From assembly GCA_019359125.1 (NCBI GenBank), contig JAHHHY010000001.1, positions 434,001 to 498,000 on the forward strand: a stretch of DNA of 64,000 nucleotides. Reading direction: 5' to 3'. A program made the position numbers and the translations under genes. Numbering within the stretch: position 1 is the stretch's first letter; each line of letters begins with the position of its first letter. This document shows positions 53,376-61,287 of this stretch, in pieces. Origin of the DNA: Pleurocapsa minor GSE-CHR-MK 17-07R. Its GTDB lineage: Bacteria; Chloroflexota; Anaerolineae; Aggregatilineales; Phototrophicaceae. The notes under the pieces were generated by a model. The model saw only the letters and a program-made list of their open reading frames with translations, was not told the DNA's origin and did not search any database.

Positions 53376-53653
53376 GAAGCGATGTAGAAGCGGTGGACAG
53401 ACGGATACAGGTCATAGTCAATTTCACGCCGAATCTCACCGGATGCACACGCCTCATCAAGCAAAGATGAAAGATGAGGCGTACGCTTATTGATACCGAG
53501 CATGAGCGCGACGCCGGAGCGCGTGCAGCCGGGATGACGCCGGACGTACTCAACGATCAGCGCGACGGAGGCGGAGCGGGAGCGCGTCGACCGGACGACC
53601 GAGGGAGCGTCCAACCACGGGATAGAGCGTGGGACAGGGGCATTGTTAGACAT
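53372..53653 (-). CDS. 93-aa winged-helix-like phage protein (copy 1)
   Basis: Start codon overlaps the stop of the 55-aa gene (TGATG). It has a basic N-terminus, then a helix-turn-helix (VALIVEYVRRHPGCTRSGVA followed by LMLGINKRTPHLSSLLDEA) and a Tyr-rich strand end. Rep starts inside its stop, so the two are translationally coupled. It may regulate rep or the origin. Confidence 0.6.
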   Translation of the reverse strand: MSNNAPVPRSIPWLDAPSVVRSTRSRSASVALIVEYVRRHPGCTRSGVALMLGINKRTPHLSSLLDEACASGEIRREIDYDLYPSVHRFYIAS

Positions 53654-53820
53654 CAGCGCACCGCCCGAAGAAAAGTGGAACGACGAGCGCCCGCGCCGTT
53701 ATCTGTCCAGAACTTACCAGCGAGGGGAATTGTGTGACGACGAACGCGGAGCCAGAGATGGAGACGATGATGGACGGGATACCACACGGGACTGACGAAG
53801 CGAACGTTGAGCGAGGACAT
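53653..53820 (-). CDS. 55-aa basic phage protein, first in the Rep operon (copy 1)
   Basis: Not found by a 60-codon cut-off. GAAGGA lies 8 bases upstream of the ATG at 53820, only 18 bases from the att site. The sequence is rich in Arg, His, Trp and Val (VHHRLHLWLRVRRHT). It overlaps the next start codon (TGATG). No family recognised; nucleic-acid binding is a guess from charge. Confidence 0.5.
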   Translation of the reverse strand: MSSLNVRFVSPVWYPVHHRLHLWLRVRRHTIPLAGKFWTDNGAGARRSTFLRAVR

Positions 53821-53837
53821 TGTTACGATCCTTCATT

Positions 53838-53865
53838 ACTCTTGATAAGTATCATTAGCGTATAC
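53838..53865 (+). other. Phage-phage junction (attP-like)
   Basis: Left arm ACTCTTGATAA, centre GTATCA, right arm TTAGCGTATAC. This is what the free circular phage should carry. Only the left arm looks like a good Xer site; the right arm is degenerate, as reported for the VGJphi class of XerCD-integrating phages. Confidence 0.82.
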
Positions 53866-53873
53866 GCTATAAC
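53856..53873 (+). promoter_or_regulatory. Candidate XRE operator/promoter (copy 2)
   Basis: The same perfect 14 bp palindrome TAGCGTATACGCTA (53856-53869) and TATAAC box. Here it sits in the complete phage junction, with the Rep operon start on its left, so it shows the arrangement of the circular phage. Confidence 0.6.
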
Positions 53874-53895
53874 ACAGAGGATACAGGAGGTTATC

Positions 53896-54249
53896 ATGAG
53901 TGTCAAGGGACGTGAGATTTTTGGTGAGCGTTTGAGAGAAGCACGGGAGGCGCTCGGACTTACACAAGTGCAGGTCGCCATAATGGCAGGCGTAAATCAG
54001 GTGACGATCAACAAATTCGAGTCAGGTGAGCGCGACAACCCAACACTTGAGAACCTGTCAAAGCTGGCGGAAGCGCTCAAGACAACACCGGACTTCCTGT
54101 TAGGTTATTCGGGAGCCGGAGACGACAAGGAATTTGCACTGAATGCCAGAGAGCGCGCAGTGATAAACGCATGGCGCAGAGGGATAGTCACAGAGGCCAT
54201 CCGACTGATGGTGCAGGACACCGCAGGCGGAGGGAATCTCACATCTTGA
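53896..54249 (+). CDS. XRE-family phage repressor (copy 2)
   Basis: Identical to the copy 1 protein (117 residues, AGGAGG site). In this copy the frame stays open upstream to 53734 through the phage-phage junction, allowing a 171-residue version. The added part is antisense to the 55-aa gene and has no good ribosome-binding site, so the start at 53896 is kept. Confidence 0.88.
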   Translation: MSVKGREIFGERLREAREALGLTQVQVAIMAGVNQVTINKFESGERDNPTLENLSKLAEALKTTPDFLLGYSGAGDDKEFALNARERAVINAWRRGIVTEAIRLMVQDTAGGGNLTS

Positions 54250-54356
54250 CAGGCCGCGCACAAGGCGCAAGCGCCGACGGACACTCACAACACAGCAGGG
54301 AAGCTATATGAGTGTCCGTCGGTGCGCCATTGTATGCGCGAGCCAGCCTGTCAAGA
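54244..54356. promoter_or_regulatory. Long two-tier hairpin (copy 2)
   Basis: Same 11 bp lower and 14 bp upper stems as in copy 1, in the 54250-54474 intergenic region. Candidate packaging signal or bidirectional terminator. Confidence 0.55.
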
Positions 54357-54474
54357 CGTGAGCCGCCTGCTACTGATGGGCGGATTATGTCCGTTATGCC
54401 TCAGGAACATCTACATCCAGCAGGGGAAACGTTAAGATTGCATATGGGCGCGACGCACCGGTTCAGCGTGAAAT

Positions 54475-55161
54475 TCATTCATTATCCATTGTTTGAGGAG
54501 GCACAGGCGTCATAGTGATAAAGTATGGCGTCGCTGAGAGGGTCGGCAGCGGCTCAGGTGTGAAGGCAGGCGTCACGTCACAGACAACCGTGCCGAAATC
54601 GTAGACACCTGCGCGACAGCCGGTATTCGTCCAGGCGGAACCGCCGTAATCATCATAGGGATGCGTGGGCGAGGCAGTCGGGAAAGAGGTCACCATCACC
54701 GACGCACTACCGAGCGCGGGAGCAGCTAGAACACCTTCACCAACCGGAACCATGTCAGCTATGGCCGCCAGCCAGCCGCCGCCATCAAGAGCAGCACTAG
54801 GAGTATCAACAGGCGTAGGGACAAACGTAACGTCAAAACTGGCCGAAGGCGTAGACGGACCACGAGTAGCAGTATACACCCAGCCACCCACCAGAACCAC
54901 GATTGCGAGAATAGAGCCAACAGCGCCAAAATTAACGCCTTCCGCGCCTTGTTTTACCGCCAGCCATGGATACAGCCCCGGCGAGTTTTTCCGCTGCTGC
55001 GTCGAAGTCGTGAGCGACCCACCGGAGCGCATCCAGATCGTTTGACCCCGACCCGGACGAAACAGCGGCATCACCTGCCGCCGACGCGCCGAAAGCGCCT
55101 TTGACCCACGCGACAATACCGCCGTCATCTTGTGCAGGATAGGAAGTGTCATAAAGTCCAA
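54475..55161 (-). CDS. single-pass membrane protein with a Pro/Thr-rich outer domain (copy 2)
   Basis: Identical to the copy 1 product; the same start uncertainty and overlap with Zot apply. Confidence 0.65.
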   Translation of the reverse strand: MDFMTLPILHKMTAVLSRGSKALSARRRQVMPLFRPGRGQTIWMRSGGSLTTSTQQRKNSPGLYPWLAVKQGAEGVNFGAVGSILAIVVLVGGWVYTATRGPSTPSASFDVTFVPTPVDTPSAALDGGGWLAAIADMVPVGEGVLAAPALGSASVMVTSFPTASPTHPYDDYGGSAWTNTGCRAGVYDFGTVVCDVTPAFTPEPLPTLSATPYFITMTPVPPQTMDNE

Positions 55162-55597
55162 ATACCTCGCTCGGATACCACCAATCGATTGTCATTTTTT
55201 CCTGCACGCGCATGTAGTCCAACACACAGCTATAGCGCCAGAGCGGGAGGCCAACGGTATTGTAATTGATGATGCGCTGCACGTTGAGCGACTTTGCCCG
55301 CAGTGGGACAGGCATCACGGAGGACATAATCAGGTACAGATTACGCTTACGCAGGAAGGCAGTCAGATCGTTAAACATGCGGTCCTGAAGAAACAACCCG
55401 GCCTCATCCATCACAATGACGGTATCGCGCACCTCGGGCAGGCGATCAAGGCTAGTGAACAGCACGCAGGGAAAGTTACCAACGGAGTGCTGCGCCCAGC
55501 CACGATTGACGAACTCATAGGCGAGGCGCACCGCGAAGGCAGTTTTTCCACCGCCGAAACGACCGCCAACCCACGCAATCCGGAAATTGCGGAGCAT
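54932..55597 (-). CDS. zot: Zot/pI-type phage assembly ATPase (copy 2)
   Basis: Identical to the copy 1 product, with Walker A GGRFGGGKT and Walker B TVIVMDEAG. Confidence 0.85.
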   Translation of the reverse strand: MLRNFRIAWVGGRFGGGKTAFAVRLAYEFVNRGWAQHSVGNFPCVLFTSLDRLPEVRDTVIVMDEAGLFLQDRMFNDLTAFLRKRNLYLIMSSVMPVPLRAKSLNVQRIINYNTVGLPLWRYSCVLDYMRVQEKMTIDWWYPSEVFGLYDTSYPAQDDGGIVAWVKGAFGASAAGDAAVSSGSGSNDLDALRWVAHDFDAAAEKLAGAVSMAGGKTRRGRR

Positions 55598-55610
55598 CTG
55601 AAGAAACACG

Positions 55611-55718
55611 TTACCGGAGAGTGCCACGACCCACCCCCAAGCGAGGCAGAAGCCACAGGACCAGCAGCAACGCCAGCAAAAGCGCACCTGTGCAGACGAC
55701 GAACGGAAACAGCGCCAT
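55611..55718 (-). CDS. 35-aa phage membrane peptide (copy 2)
   Basis: Identical to copy 1, including the TGATG overlap with the preceding gene. Confidence 0.65.
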   Translation of the reverse strand: MALFPFVVCTGALLLALLLVLWLLPRLGVGRGTLR

Positions 55719-55852
55719 CAGGGAATAATCCTTTCAAGCAACCGGAGCGCGATGCGGCCGACCTGCACCGCAAACAGCAGGCCGATTGCCAGCCACAGAA
55801 ACGAGTCATCAAGGATAGGGAAATCAATCACGATATCAGTAGGTGAAGGCAT
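55718..55852 (-). CDS. 44-aa phage membrane protein (copy 2)
   Basis: Identical to copy 1; starts in the TAATG overlap with the pIII-like gene. Confidence 0.68.
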   Translation of the reverse strand: MPSPTDIVIDFPILDDSFLWLAIGLLFAVQVGRIALRLLERIIP

Positions 55853-57120
55853 TACAACCCCCTCAGAAGGCGAACAATATAGGCGATGACACCGACGAGC
55901 GCAGGAAAGCCTAGCGAGAGGTCTACGCCGAGCAGAGACACGCGCCAGATGTAACCCTGAAGGCAAACCCAAATAGGCGGGACTTCGAGACCTGCAAAGC
56001 CGATCAGGTCGACCTCTGGAATATCGATCAGGGGGACGACCGTGTAGCACTGGGTCGCGCCTGTGCTGCGTATCTCAGCATCCACAGCAGGCGCATTGGA
56101 CACGTATTGAGGCGTGGTGCAATCCGCGACGAACAGCCCCCCGCCAGCGCCGATAGAACCCCAAGAGGTCGTAGGCGTGATCGTGGCCGTAGCCGTGGGC
56201 GCAGGCGTGGAGGTCGGTGACGCAGGAGAGGCCATGCACATCGTAATACTTGTGACCTCGATCATCGCCGCGTCATTGATAGTCCAAGAGCCAACCATGT
56301 AGGAAGCCTGAAAGAAACCGCCGTCAGCATCGGGGGGATAGTCAAGCCGATACAAATTGCCACCAAGGGAAACGGGAATCGTCGGACCAAAACCACCAGT
56401 CGCAAACCGCCACGAATACGGACCAGTTAAATAATAGCGATGCAAATTGCCAATATTTCTAGTCGAGACGATAGTTGCATAGACCGACAGACCGGAATAC
56501 GCGGGCAAATTGTTGTTCCATATCGTCAAATACTGCGTATTCTGATTAGACGCCGAATCGGTGTCGAGGAAGGTATTAGAACCAGACTCATACGCATCAC
56601 CGATACTATCGGCAGGATTAACAGCCCGTTGACCGAACCAGCCGCCACGGGATAGCGAACCCATCCACGCAGCAGGGTAAGGACACGCGCCCGAAGGCGT
56701 GGAAGTAGGCGTAAACGTCGGCGTTGATGTGACCGGAGCCGGAGTCGAAGTAGCGCCAAAGACCGGAATACCCAACGTGGGGAAGGGCGGAATACTGGCC
56801 GCCTGCGTGCCGATCAGGTCGAGCGGACGGAAGCCGGGATTGCAGTGTGAGCAGGCAGCCGCCCACTGTGGATTGAGATTAGATGCGTCCCATTCACCAG
56901 AAGGACAGGCATCATTATCAACCACGACAGGCGTAGCCGAAGGCGTGCCGCCTACGAACCATTGTGTGGCATATGGCGTGTTACTCGGCGTCGGCGTGCT
57001 GGTCGGAGTGGGCGTGTATGTCTGAGCCTCAACTCTCAGCGGCAGACCGGAAGCGACCAAAAAGCATACTGAAAACAGCCAGCATGATAACCATGTAAAA
57101 TGTCTGGTCATCCGTGACAT
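55852..57120 (-). CDS. pIII-like minor coat/adsorption protein (copy 2)
   Basis: Identical to copy 1: signal peptide, Thr/Pro linkers, C-terminal anchor. No sign of receptor-domain divergence between the copies, so duplication is recent or maintained. Confidence 0.75.
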   Translation of the reverse strand: MSRMTRHFTWLSCWLFSVCFLVASGLPLRVEAQTYTPTPTSTPTPSNTPYATQWFVGGTPSATPVVVDNDACPSGEWDASNLNPQWAAACSHCNPGFRPLDLIGTQAASIPPFPTLGIPVFGATSTPAPVTSTPTFTPTSTPSGACPYPAAWMGSLSRGGWFGQRAVNPADSIGDAYESGSNTFLDTDSASNQNTQYLTIWNNNLPAYSGLSVYATIVSTRNIGNLHRYYLTGPYSWRFATGGFGPTIPVSLGGNLYRLDYPPDADGGFFQASYMVGSWTINDAAMIEVTSITMCMASPASPTSTPAPTATATITPTTSWGSIGAGGGLFVADCTTPQYVSNAPAVDAEIRSTGATQCYTVVPLIDIPEVDLIGFAGLEVPPIWVCLQGYIWRVSLLGVDLSLGFPALVGVIAYIVRLLRGL

Positions 57121-57211
57121 AGGCAGCGGCCAGCATGAGGACAATAGCCTGATTTTGGGCTTTAAGGCCGACCAGCACGAACGCGACCACGAGCAGAGGA
57201 AAGACATACAC
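57029..57211 (-). CDS. 60-aa two-segment phage membrane protein (copy 2)
   Basis: Identical to copy 1; GTG start, overlaps the pIII-like start. Confidence 0.55.
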   Translation of the reverse strand: MYVFPLLVVAFVLVGLKAQNQAIVLMLAAAYVTDDQTFYMVIMLAVFSMLFGRFRSAAES

Positions 57212-57228
57212 AGGAACCCCCGGTTAGG

Positions 57229-57363
57229 TTAGTCGTTTTTGTTGAAAAAGCGATTGTAGACGAAGGCAGCCGTCGAGATGAGCAGGACGACAGACAGCGC
57301 CGTTGTCATGCCGTAAGAGTCGAGTATGGACCGAGCGTAGCCGAGCATTTGTTCAATGGTCAT
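57229..57363 (-). CDS. 44-aa coat-like protein (copy 2)
   Basis: Identical to the copy 1 product. Confidence 0.65.
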   Translation of the reverse strand: MTIEQMLGYARSILDSYGMTTALSVVLLISTAAFVYNRFFNKND

Positions 57364-57375
57364 AGCACCTCACAG

Positions 57376-57411
57376 GAATAAAAAGAGGCGGACGGAGTAG
57401 ACCCGACCGCC
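57376..57411 (-). terminator. Phage terminator behind the 58-aa coat-like gene (copy 2)
   Basis: Same stem and minus-strand T run as copy 1. Confidence 0.75.
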
Positions 57412-57436
57412 CCGCGAAGGAGGAAGGACGCCGTTT

Positions 57437-57613
57437 CTAGCGCGAGGAGCGACGGAAACGGGCGTACAGGTAGATCGCCGTCGAAATCACCGCCATAACG
57501 GTGATGAACGGAAACAGATTGAAATCTGTTACCAGATCCGTGGCCGCACCGGTAATCTCGGTGATGGTCATCGGAGGGACGGGCGTCTGAGCGAACAGCG
57601 AAAACAGAACCAT
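57437..57613 (-). CDS. 58-aa candidate major coat protein (copy 2)
   Basis: Identical to the copy 1 product. Confidence 0.72.
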   Translation of the reverse strand: MVLFSLFAQTPVPPMTITEITGAATDLVTDFNLFPFITVMAVISTAIYLYARFRRSSR

Positions 57614-57689
57614 CTTGGAACCTCACAGGAACGAACGAACAGGCGAAAAGGCGACCGTTTGGCTATCGGGAGGTCAGCCCGGAAAGCCC

Positions 57690-57956
57690 CTACTTGGAGG
57701 CGACACCGACAGGCGTAAACGTGCCGGATACGAGCTTGATGCGCTGCTGACGGTCATAGACCGAACCGGACAGCACACCCTCAATTGCGACGGACTGAAG
57801 AATGAGCCCGCGGGCCTGATCGACGGACAGGAGGTCCGTTGACAGATTCCAGGTATCACCCTCAGCGGTGCGGAGCTCGAGGTAGTGCGTATTCGGATAT
57901 TTGTCGCCTGCGTGCCGAGCACCGATGACGACCGCGTGTTTAATCTTGAATTGCAT
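57690..57956 (-). CDS. 88-aa possible ssDNA-binding protein (copy 2)
   Basis: Identical to the copy 1 product, with the same GGAGG site. Confidence 0.5.
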   Translation of the reverse strand: MQFKIKHAVVIGARHAGDKYPNTHYLELRTAEGDTWNLSTDLLSVDQARGLILQSVAIEGVLSGSVYDRQQRIKLVSGTFTPVGVASK

Positions 57957-58008
57957 TTGTTGGCCTCCAATGGCCGTGTGTGAGCGATGACCAGAGGATA
58001 CGCCGAAG

Positions 58009-58038
58009 GACCACGGACGTTAAGTAGCATCCGTGGTC
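58009..58038. promoter_or_regulatory. Candidate origin hairpin (copy 2)
   Basis: Same 9 bp stem and 12-base loop as copy 1. Confidence 0.4.
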
Positions 58039-58080
58039 ACGTCGCAACAGGTTACACCGCGTCCAGCAGTACGAGCGCCT

Positions 58081-58320
58081 TTACGCTGGCAGCACAGGCG
58101 TATAGACGAAACGATGATAGCGCCCGATCTGAAATTCACAGCGCATCCACTGGACAGCAACCATGCCATCCAAAAGCGAACGCACATACTGTGATTTTTT
58201 CAGGCCGAGGCAGTCGGCAGCTTGAGCCACAGTCAGAGCGCCGTGAGCCTGTGCCGCAGCGTAAAGGCGCTCGTACTGCTGGACGCGGTAGGGACTGATA
58301 GTTGTTTCTTGTGCCTGCAT
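58081..58320 (-). CDS. 79-aa winged-helix-like phage protein (copy 2)
   Basis: Identical to the copy 1 product. Confidence 0.55.
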   Translation of the reverse strand: MQAQETTISPYRVQQYERLYAAAQAHGALTVAQAADCLGLKKSQYVRSLLDGMVAVQWMRCEFQIGRYHRFVYTPVLPA

Positions 58321-58361
58321 AGAACACCATCCTTTTGATAGGTTGAACTAACTTGCGCGAA

Positions 58362-59537
58362 CTAGAAGTTAATCGCCGCGTAGACGCCGGGCAGCGGGAC
58401 GAGCTCGTAACGGTATTCAATGACATCGCCGCGAGGCCGGACGTGCAACCCCGCCCGACGCGAAGCGGAGTAGGGGACCCCAGCAGAAAACAGATTGTCG
58501 CGTGCTGCTGTGTGGTTGAAGCACCGCCACCATTGGAACGCATCCTTGACGAAGGCCGTAAAACCCTGCACTTTGCCGGGCAGCTTGTAGCGATCAGCCA
58601 GGTAACGACGCATTTGACGCCGAAACTGCATGAAGGAAGCCGAGCGCCCGTAGTATTCAACCGTGATTTCTTCCGCCCACGGTATCATCTTGCGATTGGA
58701 TATGCCCCAAAAACGACCTACAAACGAGGCGTTTTCCGAATATGGCATATTGTCAAGAACAGCGCCTACGGCGCTCGTGCCTGCGGGCGCGCCGTCCTCG
58801 GTAAAACCTGCGGGCGGTGCGTCCTCGGCAGCTAGCACCTTGCCGATGTATTTGGCAGCGTATGACATGGCCTTGCGCCTGTTTTCGATGGTGCGAATGT
58901 GCGTGCCCTGCCAAGCGCCACCCATTTTTTGCCAGTAGGCGATAAGCGGGAGAAATTGCGAGTGCTTGTCGAGGCGGCGAATACCCAACGCCATGATGTG
59001 GAAGTGAATAGCGCCGCGCTTCTGGTATTCGAGCTTCCAGACAAAGCACGCGCCCGGCACCCGACGCCGAAGCCAGCGCAACGCAAGATCAAGATGCTTT
59101 TTTGCCTCCTGATGGTCGCGCATGTCGTCAGCGTAAGTAAAAGTAATCATGAGGCCAGAAACATCAGGACGGAGGCGCGCAACAAATTCGAGGAGGCGTT
59201 TACGCGACCGACGAGAGAAATGAGCGACACGGCCCCGGCGCTGGCCTTCACCAAGCCCAGCGGCCAGCGCCTTGGCCTTTTGGTAGACCTCATAAGATTG
59301 TTCAGGAGTAAGGTCAGCGCCGACGAGCCGCCCGCCAGCGTAGAATTTTTTACCGGCGGGTAAGTCGCGGCAGACATGGGCAAAAGCACGATCTTGATGC
59401 TTTTGCCAGCACATCACATCAGCATCCAGCGTCCGAGCGTTCGCACCCGGATAAGGGGAAGGCATCTGAGCGCGAACGAGCGAACCTTGAAACGTGAGAG
59501 TGACCCGGTCGAGTGTAGTTTGTGCTGTATGGGTCAT
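58362..59537 (-). CDS. rep: HUH-family rolling-circle replication initiator (copy 2)
   Basis: Identical to the copy 1 product; HFH and YAAKY motifs intact, so both copies should be active. With an origin in each copy, Rep nicking at both could release a single-copy genome by replication, as known for tandem CTXphi. Confidence 0.88.
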   Translation of the reverse strand: MTHTAQTTLDRVTLTFQGSLVRAQMPSPYPGANARTLDADVMCWQKHQDRAFAHVCRDLPAGKKFYAGGRLVGADLTPEQSYEVYQKAKALAAGLGEGQRRGRVAHFSRRSRKRLLEFVARLRPDVSGLMITFTYADDMRDHQEAKKHLDLALRWLRRRVPGACFVWKLEYQKRGAIHFHIMALGIRRLDKHSQFLPLIAYWQKMGGAWQGTHIRTIENRRKAMSYAAKYIGKVLAAEDAPPAGFTEDGAPAGTSAVGAVLDNMPYSENASFVGRFWGISNRKMIPWAEEITVEYYGRSASFMQFRRQMRRYLADRYKLPGKVQGFTAFVKDAFQWWRCFNHTAARDNLFSAGVPYSASRRAGLHVRPRGDVIEYRYELVPLPGVYAAINF

Positions 59538-59815
59538 GAAGCGATGTAGAAGCGGTGGACAGACGGATACAGGTCATAGTCAATTTCACGCCGAATCTCA
59601 CCGGATGCACACGCCTCATCAAGCAAAGATGAAAGATGAGGCGTACGCTTATTGATACCGAGCATGAGCGCGACGCCGGAGCGCGTGCAGCCGGGATGAC
59701 GCCGGACGTACTCAACGATCAGCGCGACGGAGGCGGAGCGGGAGCGCGTCGACCGGACGACCGAGGGAGCGTCCAACCACGGGATAGAGCGTGGGACAGG
59801 GGCATTGTTAGACAT
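59534..59815 (-). CDS. 93-aa winged-helix-like phage protein (copy 2)
   Basis: Identical to the copy 1 product. Confidence 0.6.
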   Translation of the reverse strand: MSNNAPVPRSIPWLDAPSVVRSTRSRSASVALIVEYVRRHPGCTRSGVALMLGINKRTPHLSSLLDEACASGEIRREIDYDLYPSVHRFYIAS

Positions 59816-59982
59816 CAGCGCACCGCCCGAAGAAAAGTGGAACGACGAGCGCCCGCGCCGTTATCTGTCCAGAACTTACCAGCGAGGGGAATTGTGTGAC
59901 GACGAACGCGGAGCCAGAGATGGAGACGATGATGGACGGGATACCACACGGGACTGACGAAGCGAACGTTGAGCGAGGACAT
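59815..59982 (-). CDS. 55-aa basic phage protein (copy 2)
   Basis: Identical coding sequence. In this copy the DNA beyond the att site is host, so the operon here lacks the palindrome and promoter context found at the internal junction; it may be silent or driven from host DNA. Confidence 0.5.
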   Translation of the reverse strand: MSSLNVRFVSPVWYPVHHRLHLWLRVRRHTIPLAGKFWTDNGAGARRSTFLRAVR

Positions 59983-59999
59983 TGTTACGATCCTTCATT

Positions 60000-60027
60000 A
60001 CTCTTGATAAGTATCATTATCAAGAGT
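60000..60027 (+). other. attR: phage/host hybrid dif-like site, perfectly palindromic arms
   Basis: Left arm ACTCTTGATAA (phage), centre GTATCA, right arm TTATCAAGAGT (host). The two arms are exact reverse complements. Together with attL this gives the empty host site: left arm ACTTAAGATAA, centre GTATCA, right arm TTATCAAGAGT. Of the three junctions this is the one most likely to act as dif after integration. Confidence 0.82.
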
Positions 60028-60046
60028 AATACATCTTCAACTATGA

Positions 60047-61168
60047 TCACACTTGAAGACGCGTTTGCCAGCCAGATGCGATGCGATGTTCAAGGTCTTG
60101 TATCGATGGCAGACTGGCTGCGCCCAACGGGCTTTCCACACAGGCTGCGCCAGAAGCCGCAGCAATCCGTAATGCATCGTGTGGGGATCGTCCTGCTGCA
60201 ATGGCCGTCAGTAATCCAGCATATGCGCAATCGCCAGCACCTGTTGTGCCCGCTGGATTCACCGTAACATCAAATGCTGATTGTCGTATGTAAACGCCTG
60301 ACCATTGGGCCGCCTGATTCACATCCATCAATCCACCAAGTCGAAGATGCGTATTTGCACTGGTTTCTATCATCAGGCCGCGACTGCCAAGTTTTATACC
60401 TGCTATGTGCACGCCCATGCTCAAAAATTGCGCACAATATGCGTTCACCAAATCGATTGTAGGAAAAGTTGGATCGCTATTGTCCAGACTATTTGCATGA
60501 GGCGCTTTCAAAATGGCAGTTGCTTCATCGATACTTGGCATGAAAATATCGGTATACGGAAGCACTGTCTGCAGCCAGTGTGCCCAGTCGATGGAGCCAC
60601 TCAATGCCATTGGGTCCGGCACTGTCAGGTCCAGCGATGTTAGTGCGCCATGCTCCCGAGCTGACTTGAAAACGCTGGCGAGGCTTGTCCCGCCATCCTC
60701 CAGAAACTGGCGCAGCACCGTGGGATATGCGCAGTGCACAATCGCCATACCCTTTAGCACATCATCATCAATTACATCTGCACAGAATTCGTTGTTTACA
60801 CCTGGCGAATACAGCAGCGTTCGATCATGGCTTGCCGGAGAGATGACGAGTGTATACGAGCTGGTCTGTCCGGCAAGCATTTGGATTCCAGGGATGTTTT
60901 TCCCTGTGGCCTGCTCGATCGCGCCAATGGTGAGCTGCCCGATTGCATCATCGCCAATAAGAGCCGTGCAGTGTGCATCCGCGCCCAGACGCAGCAGCGC
61001 CGTGCCGGTGTTTCCCACACCACCGCCTGCCCGCATACGAAGTGCGCCGATTTCGAATAATCTTCCCTCAGAAATGACCTTGTCAGCCGGAAGATCGCCC
61101 AAATCCGGCACAATGTCCAGGCAGATTTGCCCGAATACAAGTACCCTGCCCTGCTTTTCTTTGTTCAT
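60047..61168 (-). CDS. PfkB/ribokinase-family sugar kinase
   Basis: A 373-residue protein. The N-terminal RVLVFGQICLDIVPDLG and glycine pair region AGGGVGNTGTALLRLGAD match PfkB signature 1; signature 2 with the catalytic aspartate is NPAGTTGAGDCAYAGLL. It phosphorylates a sugar or nucleoside using ATP; which one is unknown. Its stop lies 20 bases from attR, so the phage did not break it. It converges on yhhQ across the dif site. Confidence 0.9.
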   Translation of the reverse strand: MNKEKQGRVLVFGQICLDIVPDLGDLPADKVISEGRLFEIGALRMRAGGGVGNTGTALLRLGADAHCTALIGDDAIGQLTIGAIEQATGKNIPGIQMLAGQTSSYTLVISPASHDRTLLYSPGVNNEFCADVIDDDVLKGMAIVHCAYPTVLRQFLEDGGTSLASVFKSAREHGALTSLDLTVPDPMALSGSIDWAHWLQTVLPYTDIFMPSIDEATAILKAPHANSLDNSDPTFPTIDLVNAYCAQFLSMGVHIAGIKLGSRGLMIETSANTHLRLGGLMDVNQAAQWSGVYIRQSAFDVTVNPAGTTGAGDCAYAGLLTAIAAGRSPHDALRIAAASGAACVESPLGAASLPSIQDLEHRIASGWQTRLQV

Positions 61169-61287
61169 TTTCCCCTGCCCTGCCCCCTTGATGTCACCTA
61201 AACAGCGATTTCACATCACATGTTCAGCCGACCATCATGCTGATCGTGCATGCTGGTCAATGGTATTTGAACGCTACAGGCGGCGCG

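Larger units (their letters stand above)
47693..53854 (-). mobile_element. Inovirus-like prophage, copy 1 (6,162 bp)
   Basis: First of two head-to-tail copies. Transcription order on the minus strand: 55-aa basic protein, small winged helix, HUH Rep, second small winged helix, possible ssDNA-binding protein, 58-aa coat-like, terminator, 44-aa coat-like, 60-aa membrane protein, pIII-like adhesin, 44-aa and 35-aa membrane proteins, Zot ATPase, then a membrane/Pro-Thr protein. An XRE gene points the other way from the opposite side of the att site. No integrase, transposase or secretin is present. Size, gene order and dif-type junctions are those of XerCD-integrating filamentous phages. Confidence 0.9.
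53855..60016 (-). mobile_element. Inovirus-like prophage, copy 2 (6,162 bp)
   Basis: Second direct copy, offset exactly 6,162 bases from the first. Every gene has the same predicted product and no difference was seen where the bases were compared. Tandem copies let filamentous phages regenerate circular genomes by replication or recombination across the repeat. Its outer end is the attR site, which joins host DNA. Confidence 0.9.

Noticed and set aside
47676-60027. The two identical copies as an assembly duplication of a circular phage
   Set aside because: The two outer junctions carry different host arms and the inner junction is phage-phage, as expected for tandem integration. Copy number still needs long reads.
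47676-60027. Plasmid or integrative conjugative element instead of phage
   Set aside because: The Rep alone could be plasmid-like, but coat-like proteins, Zot and a pIII-type protein with no mobilisation genes point to a filamentous phage.
59896-60267. 123-codon plus-strand frame across attR
   Set aside because: It is the antisense of the 55-aa gene fused to antisense pfkB by the junction; no supporting signal.
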